Below are positions 36,388 through 47,232 of a DNA stretch of 64,000 nt, piece by piece. The stretch is from JAEULH01 sp963746275 (GTDB lineage: Bacteria > Pseudomonadota > Alphaproteobacteria > Rhodospirillales > Defluviicoccaceae): NCBI GenBank assembly GCA_963746275.1, contig CAVVAX010000003.1, positions 1-64,000 of the forward strand, given 5' to 3'. The first letter of the stretch is position 1, and the number at the start of each line of letters is the position of its first letter. The position numbers and the translations under genes were made by a program. The notes below the pieces were generated by a model, which saw nothing but the letters and a program-made list of their open reading frames with translations, did no database searches and was not told the origin of the DNA.

Positions 36388-36407
36388 CTTGGACAATTGG
36401 GTCCAAG
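36388..36407. promoter_or_regulatory. 20-bp perfect dyad in the divergent SIR2/receiver promoter region
   Basis: CTTGGAC (36388-36394), 6-nt spacer AATTGG, GTCCAAG (36401-36407). It is the most AT-rich and symmetrical part of the 177-bp gap and overlaps possible promoter elements for the SIR2 gene. A candidate operator for shared control. Confidence 0.45.
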
Positions 36408-36455
36408 TGCAATATCCTCTCGCCAAAATGAACAAGACACGGGGAAGGTCTGGCG

Positions 36456-37476
36456 ATGGCGGACACGGCCGTGCAGGACAACCATACCCAGTCGATTGTG
36501 GGCGCGCGGCCGCAGCCTGCGGCTGGTAGCGGCGACGCTGCGGATCTACCGTATCTCGGGATCGCCACGGCGCTGCGCCGGGGGAGGGTCGTGCCGTTCC
36601 TCGGCGCCGGCGCGTCGGTGTTCCATCGCCCGCGCGGGAGCCCCGCCGATCCCCTGTTCTGCCCGCCGACCGGGATGGCGCTGGCCGAGCGTCTGGCGGC
36701 CCTGGCCGGCTTTCCCGACGGCGCCGACGCAAACCACCGGCAGAACCTGCCCCTGGTCGCCTCGTACTTCGGGCTGGTTGCCCTCGGCGACGGCTTCCTC
36801 CGCGAGGAGCTGCGCGAGGTCTTTTCGCCGGAGTTCGAGCCGAACGTGCTGCACCGCCTGCTCGCCTCCATCGCCAAGGAGAAGCCGCAACTCGTCGTCA
36901 CCACCAACTACGACGACATGGTCGAGCGCGCCTTCGACCGCGCTGGCGTCCCCTACCATCTCGTCGTCACCAACATGGGCGACATCGAGAAGGCTGGGTC
37001 GCTGCGGCACAAGCCACCCGGCGGCAACACCTACGACCTGGTCCAGCCGAAGAAGCTCGATGCCTCCTTGGAAGAGGCGTCGATCATTTACAAGATGCAC
37101 GGCAGCATCAATCGCATCAGCCGGCGAGGATGACAGCTACGTCATCACCGAGGAGGATTACGTCCGCTTCCTCGGCGGCTTCTCATCGAAGCAGTCCGTG
37201 CTCGTGCCGCCGCTGCTCGCGGCGATGATGAAGACCCGGCATTTCCTGTTCCTCGGCTACAGCCTGCGCGACTGGAACCTGCGCGTGCTGCTGGACATGC
37301 TGTCGCAGTTCGACAACAACGCCAGCCGGCTGCAGTCCTGGGCAATCCAGTACGACCCCGACATCGTCGAAGAGCGGATCTGGGAGCGGAAGTCGGTCAA
37401 CGTCTTCGGTCTCGACCTGCAGACGTTCGTCGACGACCTGGGCAAGGTCCTCGGCGCCCCCGCCACGCCGTCATGA
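36456..37476 (+). CDS. SIR2-like (NAD-consuming) effector protein; one frameshift
   Basis: About 339 residues after correcting one extra base near 37120. SIR2-family nucleotide-binding and catalytic motifs: VVPFLGAGASV (50-54), VVTTNYDDMVERAF with N151, YKMHGSIN with the catalytic-type H215, and after the shift EEDYVRFLGG and LFLGYSLRDWNLRVLL. The GYSLxDxN motif is typical of prokaryotic SIR2-like NADase domains in defence systems. Its stop overlaps the next gene's start (ATGA, 37473-37476). The enzyme would hydrolyse NAD+ when its partner senses a trigger; that mode of action is inference from known SIR2-STAND systems. Confidence 0.82.
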
Positions 37477-40400
37477 ACTTCGACCGCCGGGCGGAACCGG
37501 AACGGCTCGAGGCCGAGGCGGTCCGATTGCCCGTACCGGGGCCTCGCCCCGTTCGCCGAGCGCGATTACGACTACTTCTTCGGCCGCAACAAGGACGCGA
37601 GCCAGATCGCCGCGGCCACCATCACCGAGAGCCTGTCGGTGCTGTTCGGCCCGAGCGGCGTGGGCAAGAGCTCCGTCCTCGGCGCGGCGCTGCCGCGCGC
37701 GCTCAACGGCATCATCGACGGCACCTTGATGGTCTACGCCTCCCGCTGGGAGGCCGGCTTCTACCCGACGCTGCTGGCGCAGGCGCGGGAGCGCGCCGGC
37801 TTCGCCGAGGATGTCACCGTCGCCGCCTCCCTGGAGGCGCTGGCCGAGCAATGGATCGCGGCGCGCGGCACGCCGGTCGTCTTCGTCTTCGACCAGTTCG
37901 AGCAGTACTTCCTCATCCCGCTCAGGGCCGAGAACCACGACGAGGGCATCGAACCCGGCTTCGAGGTCGACCTCGCCCGCACCGCCAACCGCCGCGACCT
38001 CGACTCCCACGTCCTGATCAGCATCCGCGAGGACGCGCTCCACGAGCTCGAACGCCTGCGCGGCCGCTTGCCGGCCATTCTCAGCGATCCGATGCGGCTG
38101 GACTACCTCGACGAGCCGGCGACGCGGGCGGCGATCTGCAAGCCGCTGGAGGTGTTCCGCAAGCGCTACGGCGAGACCGCCGGGCCGGTGGAGATCGAGG
38201 CCGAGCTCGTGGCCGAGGTGCTGGCCAGGGCGCGCAGGCCGACCGACCCGCAGCACTACGAGACGCCGTACCTGCAGCTGGTCCTGGAGCGGCTGTGGTA
38301 CGAGGAGCGGCGGGAGACCTCGCCCGCCCTGCGCTTCGCCACCTACGACCGGCTGCACCGCTGGGAGGGGATCGCCAACAGCCACGTCCGCCACACCCTG
38401 GAGACCTGCCTGAGCCAGGAGGAACAGGCGCTGTGCGCGGCGATGCTCGACCGCATGGTCACGCCGTCCGGGATGAAGATCACGCTGCCGGCCGAGGATC
38501 TGGCGGCGATGGTCAAGGCGCCGCCGGAGCAGATCACGGAGGTGCTGACCGCGCTGGGTCACCCCGAAAGCCGGATCATCCGCACCGTGACCTCGGCGCA
38601 GGATCCCGGCCGCAAGCGCTACGAGATCTTCCATGACGTCCTCGCCCGGCCGCTCTTGGCCTGGAAACACGCCTTCGACGCCGAGCGCGAGCAGCGGCGG
38701 ATGCGCGAGGAGGCGGAGGCCGAGCAGCGGCGCGTGCGCGAGGAGGCCGAGGCCGAACACGCCCGCCAGCAGCAGCAGATCGAGGAGCAGACGCGGCGGG
38801 CCGAGGAGCAGTGGCGCATCGCCAGACGCTTCCGCCGCATCACGCTGGCCGTCACCATCCTCGCGCTCTTGTCGATGCTGTTCGCAGGCTGGGCCACCTA
38901 CTCCTACCGCGAGGCGGCGATGCAGCGCGCCCGGGTGCTGGCGATGCGCGCCGATCTTGCCACCGACGGCGGCGACAGCCGCCAGGCCATGCTGCTGGCG
39001 CTGGAAGCGCTGCCGGAGACGGCGGGGCCGCTCGAATGGCTGCGCCGGCCGATCCTGCCGGAGGCGGTGCGGGCCCTGGAGCGGGCGCTGTTCCGCCCCT
39101 TCGGCCGGACGCTGGATGGCCACTCCGACCGGCTGGTCCGCGTCGCCTACAGCCCGGATGGCTCAGCCATCCTGACGGCGTCGGAGGACCGCACCGTCCG
39201 GATCTGGGACGCCGGGGCGGCCATTGGCGGCACGCCGAGACTAAAGCTGCAGCACGGTTCGCCGGTCGGCTCGGCGCGTTTCAGCCGCGACGGCCGGTTC
39301 ATCGTCACCGCCGGCCAGGACGGCTGGGCCAGCGTCTGGCGGGCCAGCGACGGGGTCAAGCTCACCGAGTGGCAGATCAGCGTCGGCCGGCCGACGTTCG
39401 TCGACATGAGCCCCGACAACCGGATGATCGCCGCCGTCGCCTATGGCGACAATGCCGGGCTGTGGTCCTGGGATCCGGAGCAGCCGGTGGAGGAGGGGAC
39501 ACTCGGCGAGCCGCCGAGGAAGATCGCCGAGCTACGCGATGCCGATGGCGTCACCCACCCCGAGGGAACCAACTACGTCACCTTCGACGCCACCGGCGAA
39601 CGCGTCGCCACCACGTCTTGGGGCGGCGCGGCCCGCGTCTGGACCGCCATGGACGCGCGCCTCGTGCGCACCCTGCCGCGGGCGAAGGGCGACCATCAGG
39701 GCCGCTGCCCGGAGGACGGGCAGGGCCACTGCGGGCCCGTCACCTTCGCCGCCTTCAGCGCCGCCAACCCGAACCAGCTGGTCACCACCTCCCACGACCG
39801 GACCGCGCGGATCTGGAATCTCTCGACGGGCAAGGTGATCCGCTCCCTGGTCGGTCACGAGCGGCCGGTAAGCGATGCTTCGTTCGTCGGTGACGGCGCC
39901 CGGGTCATGACGGCTGCGCTGGACGGGACCGTGCGCATCTGGGACACCATGAGCGGCGAGATGCTCCAGGTGCTGCAGGGGCCGTCGCTGGTGGCCGGAA
40001 CCAGCGCCACCGCCTCGCTCAGCCCCGACGAGCGGACCATGGTCGCGGGCTTCGCCAACCCGTCCGCCTACGTCTGGGTCGTGCGTGGCGACCTGCAGCC
40101 GTTCGTGCTGCCGCGGCTCAGCGACGCTGTGCCGTCGGCCGCGCTTAGCCCCGACAACCGCCTGCTGGTTGCCGCGACCGGCATCTCGGTCGGCCCCTAC
40201 GACGCCGAAAGCGGCCGCAGCGTCGGCTCGCCGCTCTACCTGGACGCGGCGGCGATGTCCGTTGCGATCAGCCCCGACGGCAACGACATGCTCCTCGCCG
40301 AGGGTGGGCGCGCGGACGTGCTGCGCATCGACGGCTGGAGGGAGGGCGCCGCCCCCCGGCGGCTGCGCCAGCTCCACGGCCACGACGGCCTGGTACTGTC

Positions 40401-41184
40401 GGCGGTCTACTCGGCGGACGGCAAACGCATCGTCACCGCCTCGCAGGATGGCACCGCAAGGCTGTGGAGCGCGGGGAGCGGCAAGCCCACCTCCGAGCCG
40501 CTGCGCCACCGCGACGCGGTCTTCTCGGCCACCTTCGACCGCGAGGGCCGGCGGGTGCTCACCGCCTCCTTCGACGGCACCGTGCGCATCTGGACCGCCG
40601 ACGAGGGGGCGCTGGTGCGGCTGATCGATGTCGGCGCGCCGGCGCTTGAGGCAATGTTCACCTCCGACGGCCGCCACGTCGTCGTCACCACCCTGGATGT
40701 GCCCGGCGAGCCGATCGTGCGGCCGCCGTTCTTCCGCACCGCAACGGCCCTGTGGGAGGTGGAAACGGGCAGGCGCGTCGGCGACGAGGACCGCGAGGCG
40801 TTGCAGAACGTCAAGTTTCTGCAGCTCGCCAACCATGTCGTCGTCGGCACCGAGGACGGCGTGATCCGGCTGTCCGGTGCGCTCGACGACGAGCCGGTTG
40901 CGGTTCTGCCCGGCCATCGTGGGTCGATCGCCAGGATCGTGACCAGCCCGGGCGGCGAGCGGCTGGCGACGATCTCAGCAGACGGCATCGTTCGGGTGTG
41001 GAAGTTGCCACCGGCAAACCCGCACAAGCTGGTGGACTACGCCAACGGCATTGCCGATCAGTACCTGACGCCGGAGCAGCGGCAGTTCTCCGATGCGGAA
41101 CGCGACGCCCTCGGCCTCGGCAAGCACCCGCTGCCGTTTCGCGAATGGCTGGGCCTCACCCTGCGTTCGATGATGCCGGTGTAA
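37473..41184 (+). CDS. nSTAND1 NTPase with coiled coil, membrane helix and WD40 propellers; one frameshift
   Basis: About 1,236 residues. From ATG 37473 the first 19 codons lead to an extra C in a CCC run near 37530. The corrected frame gives PYRGLAPFAERDYDYFFGR, the classic nSTAND1 entry motif. P-loop FGPSGVGKSS at 58-67, Walker B VFVFDQFEQYF near 136-146, a helical STAND region to about 400, a charged coiled coil (402-452), one membrane helix (ITLAVTILALLSMLFAGWA, about 456-475), then WD40 repeats from 545 to about 1185, roughly two seven-bladed propellers, and a tail with LTPEQRQF. The WD40 part would be the sensor and the SIR2 protein encoded upstream the effector. It overlaps the hydrolase gene 3' end by 29 bp. 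Confidence 0.85.
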
Positions 41185-42047
41185 CGGCGCTAGCCGCCGG
41201 TTCCTCGCCAACTGCGAGGTGCTGGTCCAGGAACTCCAGCACGATGGCGTCGATGGCGTGATAGGTGAGGTTGTTGTGGCCGGCGCCGTCGATCCAGCGG
41301 GCCTGCTTCGGCTCGGCAGCGGCGTCGAAGAGGGCGCGGCCGAAGCGCTGCGGCACGACGATGTCGTCCTCGCCGTGGACGAGGAGCAGCGGCGCGTTGA
41401 TGCCGCCGACCTTGTCCCTGGAACTCGAAGCGGTCCTTGATCAGGGTGCGCACCGGGGCAAAGGGGTAGCGCCGCGCCGCAACGTCGACGACCGATGAGG
41501 GCGCCCCCTCGCCGATGACCGCGGCGAAGGGCCTCCCGGCCGCGGCCTGTTCGGCGGCGAGGTGGATGGCGACGGCGCTGCCGAGCGACTCGCCGTAGAG
41601 CACCACCCGGCCCGACGGAACACCTTGGGCCTCGACGAAGCGCGCCGCCGCCCGGGCGTCCTCGTAGAAGCCTTCCTCCGACGGCGTCCCGGCATTACCG
41701 CCGTAGCCGCGATAGCCGACCAGAAGAACCCCGAGGCCGGCGTTGAGGTATGGGCGCACGCGCTTGGCCCGGGCGGAGATGTTGCCGCCGTTGCCGTGGA
41801 AATAGATCATCGTCGCCCGGCCGTCCTGCGCCGGCTTGTACCAGGAGCGCAGCGCCAGGCCGTCGGCGGTCGCCAGCGTCACCTCGCGCATGTCGCCGGC
41901 GCCGACGGCGGCGGGGCTGCCGACGTGCGAGGTGGGCAGGAACAGCAGGTTGCGCTGGAAGACGTAGAGGATGCCGACGACGAGGATGTAGCCGAGGAGG
42001 ATCGCTGCGAGGGTTGTGATCATCAGCCTGATGTTGTTTCGCGACAC
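41156..42047 (-). CDS. Alpha/beta hydrolase with N-terminal membrane anchor (one frameshift)
   Basis: An N-terminal hydrophobic helix (TTLAAILLGYILVVGILYVF) and the BEM46/ABHD-like pattern: MIYFHGNGGN oxyanion region, GVLLVGYRGYGGNAGTPSEEG, nucleophile in LYGESLGSAVA. Near 41415 one extra base shifts the frame. The correct continuation is NAPLLLVHGEDDIVVP (catalytic Asp) and DGAGHNNL (catalytic His), ending at 41156. The triad Ser-Asp-His is complete once joined. The 5' end overlaps the extended ccoS frame by 25 bp. Confidence 0.82.
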
Positions 42048-42433
42048 GTGCGCGCTACCATTCCGTTAAGCGGGGCGAACTGCGTCGCCAAGGCCCTCAC
42101 TCTCCCGCTCCGCGGTCCACTCGCGCTCTCCCACGCTCGCGCGCGAGGGAAGCTGTGGCCAATCGTCTCCCTCTCCTCGCGCGCGCGACGCGCAGGTGGA
42201 GAGAGGGATTGGGTGAGGGTGTATGGGATACGCGACCAGCAGGACACGAGCGCTACCGCCGGTCCGGGGGGCGGCGGATCGGCCGCAGGAGGCGCGTCGT
42301 CCTCAAACAGGATCCGATGTGCCGCGCCATCAAGGTCGTCGTACTGCCCCGACTTGATCGCCCAGAGAAAGCCGACGAGACCGATCAGCCCCAGCCCCAG
42401 CGCCGCCGGAATGAGATAGAGCAAGACGTCCAA
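42023..42433 (-). CDS. ccoS: cbb3 oxidase assembly protein CcoS (C-terminus abnormally extended)
   Basis: Small single-span protein needed for cofactor insertion into cbb3 oxidase. TTG start at 42433, 1 bp after the ccoI stop. The genuine part is DVLLYLIPAALGLGLIGLVG, then WAIKSGQYDDLDGAAHRILF, about 50 residues. The frame then runs on to 136 codons through repeat-rich sequence. If one G is removed from the six-G run at about 42265-42272, a stop (TAG) follows at once, giving a normal protein of roughly 58-60 residues, so the tail is probably an artefact. Confidence 0.85.
   Translation of the reverse strand: MDVLLYLIPAALGLGLIGLVGFLWAIKSGQYDDLDGAAHRILFEDDAPPAADPPPPGPAVALVSCWSRIPYTLTQSLSPPARRAREERETIGHSFPRARAWESASGPRSGRVRALATQFAPLNGMVARTCRETTSG
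42093..42220. repeat. Diverged copy of the CTCTCCCGC-type dispersed repeat
   Basis: Begins CCCTCACTCTCCCGC and ends GAGAGAGGGATTGGGTGAGGG, with several inverted GC-rich arms between. It lies in the region read through by the extended ccoS frame, supporting the view that this region is not really coding. Confidence 0.5.
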
Positions 42434-42434
42434 G

Positions 42435-44876
42435 CTAGAAAGCGCTCCCGCGGTTCAGCCGCAAGGCGTTGAGGATCACCACCAGCGACGACGTGGACAT
42501 GGCGATGGCGGCGATCAAGGGCGTGACCAGGCCGGCCATGGCGAGCGGGATGGTGGTGACGTTGTAGAGGAGAGCCAGCGCCAGGTTCTCGCGGACGAGG
42601 CTCCGGGCGCGCCTGGCGACGCCCAGAGCTTCCAGCACCGGCTCAAGCCTGTCGCCCTGGAAGACGAGGTCGGCGGCCGTCTGGCTCACGTCCACGGCCG
42701 TGGCCGGCGAAAGCGAGACGCTGGCCGCGGCCAAAGCCGGCGCGTCGTTCAGCCCGTCGCCGACCATCAGCACCCGCGCGCCCCGCGTGGCGAGGTCCTG
42801 CAGCCGGCGGACCTTGTCGGCGGGCGTGCAGCCGGCCCGCCAATCCGCGATGCCGACCTCGGCGGCGACGGCGGCCGCGACCGGCGCCCGGTCGCCGGAC
42901 AGGAGCTCGACGGCGAAGCCGCGCCGGCACAGCGTCGCGACGACGCTGCCTGCGTCCTCACGCAGCTCGTCGGCGAAGGCGAAGCGCATGGGCGCCACGC
43001 CCGGCCGTGACAGCCACAACTCGGGGCCCGGCGTTTTGCTCGGCTCGACCGCGCCATCCGTTGTCCCGGCGAAGGCGCGGCTGCCGAGGCGCACCGTGCC
43101 TTCGGGCGTCGGCCGCTCCAGGCCCGCGCCCGGGATCTCGCGAACATCAGCCGCCGGAGTAACGGCCAGGCCTTCGGCCTCGGCGGCGCGGACCAGGGCC
43201 CGGGCGAGGGGGTGCCGGCTGTTCGCGGCGAGCGCCGAGGCCACGGCCAGCGCCTCGCGATCCGGCATCTGGTCGTCGCCCTTGACCAGCCGGGCACGGC
43301 CGCGGGTCAGCGTGCCGGTCTTGTCGAAGACGACCGTGTCGGCGCTGGCCAGGCGCTCCAGCGCCGTTCCCGACTTCACCAGGATGCCGCGCCGGAGCAG
43401 CCGCCCCGAGGCGATGACCTGCACGACCGGCACGGCCAGCGCCAGCGCGCACGGGCAGGTGATGATCAGCACGGCGATGGCGATCAGCAGCGCCTCCTGC
43501 CAGGGCGCGCCGGCGCCGAGCCACCAGCCGAGGAAGGTGATGAGCGCCAGGCTGTGCACCACCGGCGCATAGAGCCGCGCCACCCGGTCGGCGAGGGCGA
43601 CGTAGCGGCCCCGCTGCTGCTCGGCGGCCTCGATCAGCCGGGCCATCCCGGCGACCAACGTCCGCTCGCCGACCGCGGTGACGATGATGGTCAAGGGCGC
43701 GGCGAGGTTCAGGGTGCCGGCGAAGACCTGCGTCCCCGGCCCAGCCGGCTTCGGCAGGCTCTCGCCGTCGATGAGGCTGGTGTCGATCTCGCTCGTGCCG
43801 ATGGCGATCCTGCCGTCGACGCCGATGCGTTCGCCGGCGGCGACCAGCACGGTCATGCCGGACTCGACCCGCGACGGCGCCAGCAGCTTCCTGCCGCCGC
43901 CGGGCTCGATGACCGTCACCGCGGCGGCGCCCAGCGCCAGCAGATGCTCGGCCGCCGAGCGCGCCCGGCCGCGGGCGAGCAGGTCCAGGTAGCGGCCGAC
44001 GAGGAGGAAGAACAACAGCCCGATGGCGGAATCGAAGTAGGCATGCTCGGCGCCGCGCGCCGTCTGGTAGAGGCTCATCGCGGTGGCCAGCAGGACGCCG
44101 ATGGAGATCGGCACGTCCATGTTGGTGCGGCCCAGCCGCAGCACCGACAGGCCTGAGCGGAAGAACGGCCGGCCGGCGTAGGCGATGGCCGGCATCGCGA
44201 TCAGCGCCGAGATCCAGTGGAGCAGGTCGCGGGTGGCCGGGCCCATGCCCTGGCCGGCGCCGGCCCAGACCGAGACCGACAGCAGCATGACGTTGCCGGC
44301 GGCAAAGCCGGCGACGGCCATGGCGCGGACCAGCTCGCCCTCCCGGCGCTTGCGTTCGCCGTCGATCCGGCCGGCGTCGAAGGGCACGAGCCGGTAGCCG
44401 AGCCTGACCACGACGCCGACGAGTCTGTCCGCGTCCGTCTCACCCGGCCGCCAGGCGAGCGCTAACCGCCGTGTCGTCATGTTGACCCGGGCGGAGACGA
44501 CGCCCGGCTGGCGCGACAGCACCGTCTCGATCAGCCAGACGCAGGCGGCGCAGTGCAGGCCCTCGACCACCAGGTTGACCCGGCTCAGCCCGTCCTCGCT
44601 CTGGACATAGCCGGCGAGATCGACGCTCGGCTCGTCTTCGGGCTTCAGCGGCCGCTGGTTGGGGTCGATGCTTCGCCGACGGTAGTAGTCGTCGAGGCCA
44701 AGCCCCGCGACCAGCGTGTACGCCGCGGCGCACCCTGAGCAGCAGAACGCGCGGCTGCCGTCCGGCGCGTCCCGCCCGACCGGCAGGCCGCAATGGCGAC
44801 AGGTGGAGACAGTCGTCTTGTCGGCGGCCGTCTTGTCGGCGGCGATGAAGCCCGCCGCCGGACCGTCCGGGCTCAC
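42435..44876 (-). CDS. ccoI: Copper-translocating P1B-ATPase CcoI/FixI
   Basis: Copper export ATPase required for cbb3 oxidase maturation. 813 residues from GTG 44876, which overlaps the ccoH stop (GTGA). N-terminal CRHCG and CCSGC metal sites, an HMA domain with GLHCAACVWLIE, eight membrane helices, the CPC transport motif in IITCPCALALAVP, DKTGTLTRG phosphorylation site, SRHPLA, and GDGLNDAPAL. Gene order ccoG-ccoH-ccoI-ccoS is canonical. Confidence 0.95.
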   Translation of the reverse strand: MSPDGPAAGFIAADKTAADKTTVSTCRHCGLPVGRDAPDGSRAFCCSGCAAAYTLVAGLGLDDYYRRRSIDPNQRPLKPEDEPSVDLAGYVQSEDGLSRVNLVVEGLHCAACVWLIETVLSRQPGVVSARVNMTTRRLALAWRPGETDADRLVGVVVRLGYRLVPFDAGRIDGERKRREGELVRAMAVAGFAAGNVMLLSVSVWAGAGQGMGPATRDLLHWISALIAMPAIAYAGRPFFRSGLSVLRLGRTNMDVPISIGVLLATAMSLYQTARGAEHAYFDSAIGLLFFLLVGRYLDLLARGRARSAAEHLLALGAAAVTVIEPGGGRKLLAPSRVESGMTVLVAAGERIGVDGRIAIGTSEIDTSLIDGESLPKPAGPGTQVFAGTLNLAAPLTIIVTAVGERTLVAGMARLIEAAEQQRGRYVALADRVARLYAPVVHSLALITFLGWWLGAGAPWQEALLIAIAVLIITCPCALALAVPVVQVIASGRLLRRGILVKSGTALERLASADTVVFDKTGTLTRGRARLVKGDDQMPDREALAVASALAANSRHPLARALVRAAEAEGLAVTPAADVREIPGAGLERPTPEGTVRLGSRAFAGTTDGAVEPSKTPGPELWLSRPGVAPMRFAFADELREDAGSVVATLCRRGFAVELLSGDRAPVAAAVAAEVGIADWRAGCTPADKVRRLQDLATRGARVLMVGDGLNDAPALAAASVSLSPATAVDVSQTAADLVFQGDRLEPVLEALGVARRARSLVRENLALALLYNVTTIPLAMAGLVTPLIAAIAMSTSSLVVILNALRLNRGSAF

Positions 44877-45395
44877 GGCAGGAACAGACGCTGCGTCGCC
44901 TGGTGGGTGTCGGCGTCGCGCCGGGCGGTGATGCGGGCGTCCCACTGCCCGGCAAAGGGCAGGGTGACGACGCCGGCATAGACGCCGCCGCCCTGCGCCG
45001 CGAGGCGGACAGACTGGTCGAACCCCGCGACGGTCGGGCGGTGCAGCGTCGCCTCGACGTCGAGCCGCTCCAGCGGCTGGCCGTCACGATCGACGAACGC
45101 GACCATGACTTCAGCGTCGCGCATCCCGTCCGCGGCGGCCCCGAGCGGCTCGACCCCGGCCGGTTTGACCTCGAGGCGCATGCGCCAGCCACGCTGCGCC
45201 TGGTCGCGGCCGGCGGCGATGGTCTCGTTGTAGCGCAGGCCCTTGTTGTAGGCGTCCTCGGTCTGCAGCCCCGGGAACGTGCGCACCGCCAGCGTCGCCA
45301 TGATGGCGTTGACGCGCGACGACGACGAGCATGAAGCCGACGAAGATCCACGGGTACCACCAGCCCCGCTGGCGCGGCCTGGCCACGGCGTTCAT
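44873..45395 (-). CDS. ccoH: cbb3 oxidase biogenesis protein CcoH/FixH (one frameshift)
   Basis: Starts at ATG 45395 inside an ATGA overlap with ccoG. MNAVARPRQRGWWYPWIFVG and FMLVVV form the membrane anchor. An extra base near 45310 shifts the frame, which continues NAIMATLAVRTFPGLQTEDA, YNKGLRYNETIAAGRDQ and the FixH periplasmic domain to QRLFLP and TGA 44873. Joined length is about 173 residues, normal for FixH. It assists maturation of cbb3 oxidase together with CcoI. Confidence 0.88.
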
Positions 45396-46980
45396 CCCGC
45401 GCCGCCGAGCGCCGAGAGCGTCGGCGCCCGGTCCGGCCGGGTTGTCCCCGCCGGGCCATTGAAGATGCCGCGCACCTCCTCGCTCTGGCGCGTGTCCATG
45501 TCGATCAGATAGAAGGTGAAGTCGCTTTGCGCGCCGCTCAGGCTGCCGGCCGGCGCCTTGACGAAGACGCGAAAGCTGGAGACGTCGTCGGGGGCCACAT
45601 CGAGCTCGACGTACGGCCCCGGCTCCAGGTGCCGGCCGAGCACCGCAATCTCGGCGCCGACCAGACCGTCGGTGGCGAGGAGGTAGGTCTTCGGCTCGCG
45701 GACCATGTTCACGATCTTGAGCGTGTAGCCGTTGCGGATCGAGCCGTCGGAGAGCTTCACGAACAGCGGCTGGCGGTCCTGCAGGACGTTGACGTGCAGC
45801 CTGGAGCGGGTCGACAGGCTCACCACCATCACCGTCGCGATGATCAGCAGCAGCAGCCGCGTAGGCGATGGTCCTGGGGCGGATCAGCCGCAGCCGGGTC
45901 TTGGTCTCGCCCCCGGCGCGGGCGACCTGGTTGGCGATCGAGTCGTAGGTGATCAGCTCGCGCGGCAGGCCGAAGCGGTCCATCACCGAGTTGCAGGCAT
46001 CGACGCACAGCGCGCAGCCGATGCAGGCCATCTGCTGGCCCTTGCGGATGTCGACGCCGGTGGGGCAGACCTGCCAGCACAGGCCGCAGTCGACGCAGTG
46101 GCCGCGGCCTTCGAACGACTGGCCCTTGCGGGCGCCGCCGCGGGGCTCGCCGCGCCAGTCCTCGTAGGTGACGACGAGCGAGTCCTCGTCGAACATCGCG
46201 CCCTGGAACCGCGGCCACGGGCACATGTAGATGCAGACCTGCTCGCGGGCCCAGCCGGCCAGCAGGTAGGTCGTCGCCGTGAACAGGAAGACGAAGCCGT
46301 AGACGGCGGTCGACGCCTGGCCGGTGAAGAACTCGCGCACCACCGTCGGCGCGTCGTTGAAATACATGATCCAGGCGCCGCCGGTGGCCAGGGCGATCAG
46401 CAGCCAGGCGGCGTGCTTGGCGGTCTTCTTGCCGATCTTCGCCGCCGACAGGGGCGCCTTGTCCAGCTTGATCCGGGCGTTGCGGTCGCCCTCGATCTTG
46501 CGCTCGACCCACATGAACAGGTCGGTCCACACCGTCTGCGGGCAGGTGAAGCCGCACCAAACGCGACCGAACAGGGCGGTGACGAAGAACAGGCCGACGG
46601 CGCCGAGGATCAGCAGGCCGGTGAGGTAGTAGATCTCCTGCGGCCAGATCTCGAGGCCGAAGAAGTAGGCACGCCGCCCTGGCATGTCGATCAAGAGCGC
46701 CTGGTCCGGCGCGCCCGGGCCCCGGTCCCAGCGCAGCCACGGGCCGAGGTAGTAGAGGCCGAGCAGGGCGGCCAGCGTCCACCACTTCACCTTGCGCCAG
46801 AAGCCCTGAATGCTGCGCGGGTAGATCGCCTCGCGCTCGGCGAACAGCTTCTGCTTCTGCGGCGGCTGCGGCTCGCCGCCGGGCGCGGCGCCGCCTCCGG
46901 CCGCGGCCGCGGCGCTCCTTAGGTCGCGGCCCGGGCGCCTCGCCTGCCGGATTGAGAAAGGCCGTGTCCGCCGTCGCCAT
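45392..46980 (-). CDS. ccoG: cbb3 oxidase accessory ferredoxin-like protein CcoG/FixG (two frameshifts)
   Basis: Membrane-bound iron-sulfur protein (cupric reductase role in cbb3 maturation). Start at ATG 46980 (MATADTAFLNPAGEAP); an extra base near 46910 moves to the frame KLFAEREAIYPRSIQGFWRK, then LRWDRGPGAPDQALLIDMPG and RVWCGFTCPQTVWTDLF. The two 4Fe-4S motifs CVDCGLCWQVCPTG and CIGCALCVDACN are intact. A second extra base near 45855 leads to MVVSLSTRSRLHVNVLQDRQ and the FixG C-terminal domain, stopping at 45392. About 529 residues when joined. Confidence 0.9.
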
Positions 46981-47232
46981 GATCTGCCCTCAGCCGTCTG
47001 AACCGTGCGGCGTCGGCTGGCGCAAGCCGCCGGCCGTGCCGCCGCCGGCCGGGCCGAGCCCGACCGGCGCCTTCCCCCTCGTTGACCCCTGCTAATGCCG
47101 TCCTATCTCGGAACGCTCTCATTCGTCACCCCCGGACTCATGTTCTGACTTGTTCCGGGGGTCCACCTCACGCGTGGATGGCCGTGACGAGCACGGCCAT
47201 GACGCCTGAAAGCGTCGTTCCCTTTTCGGCGC

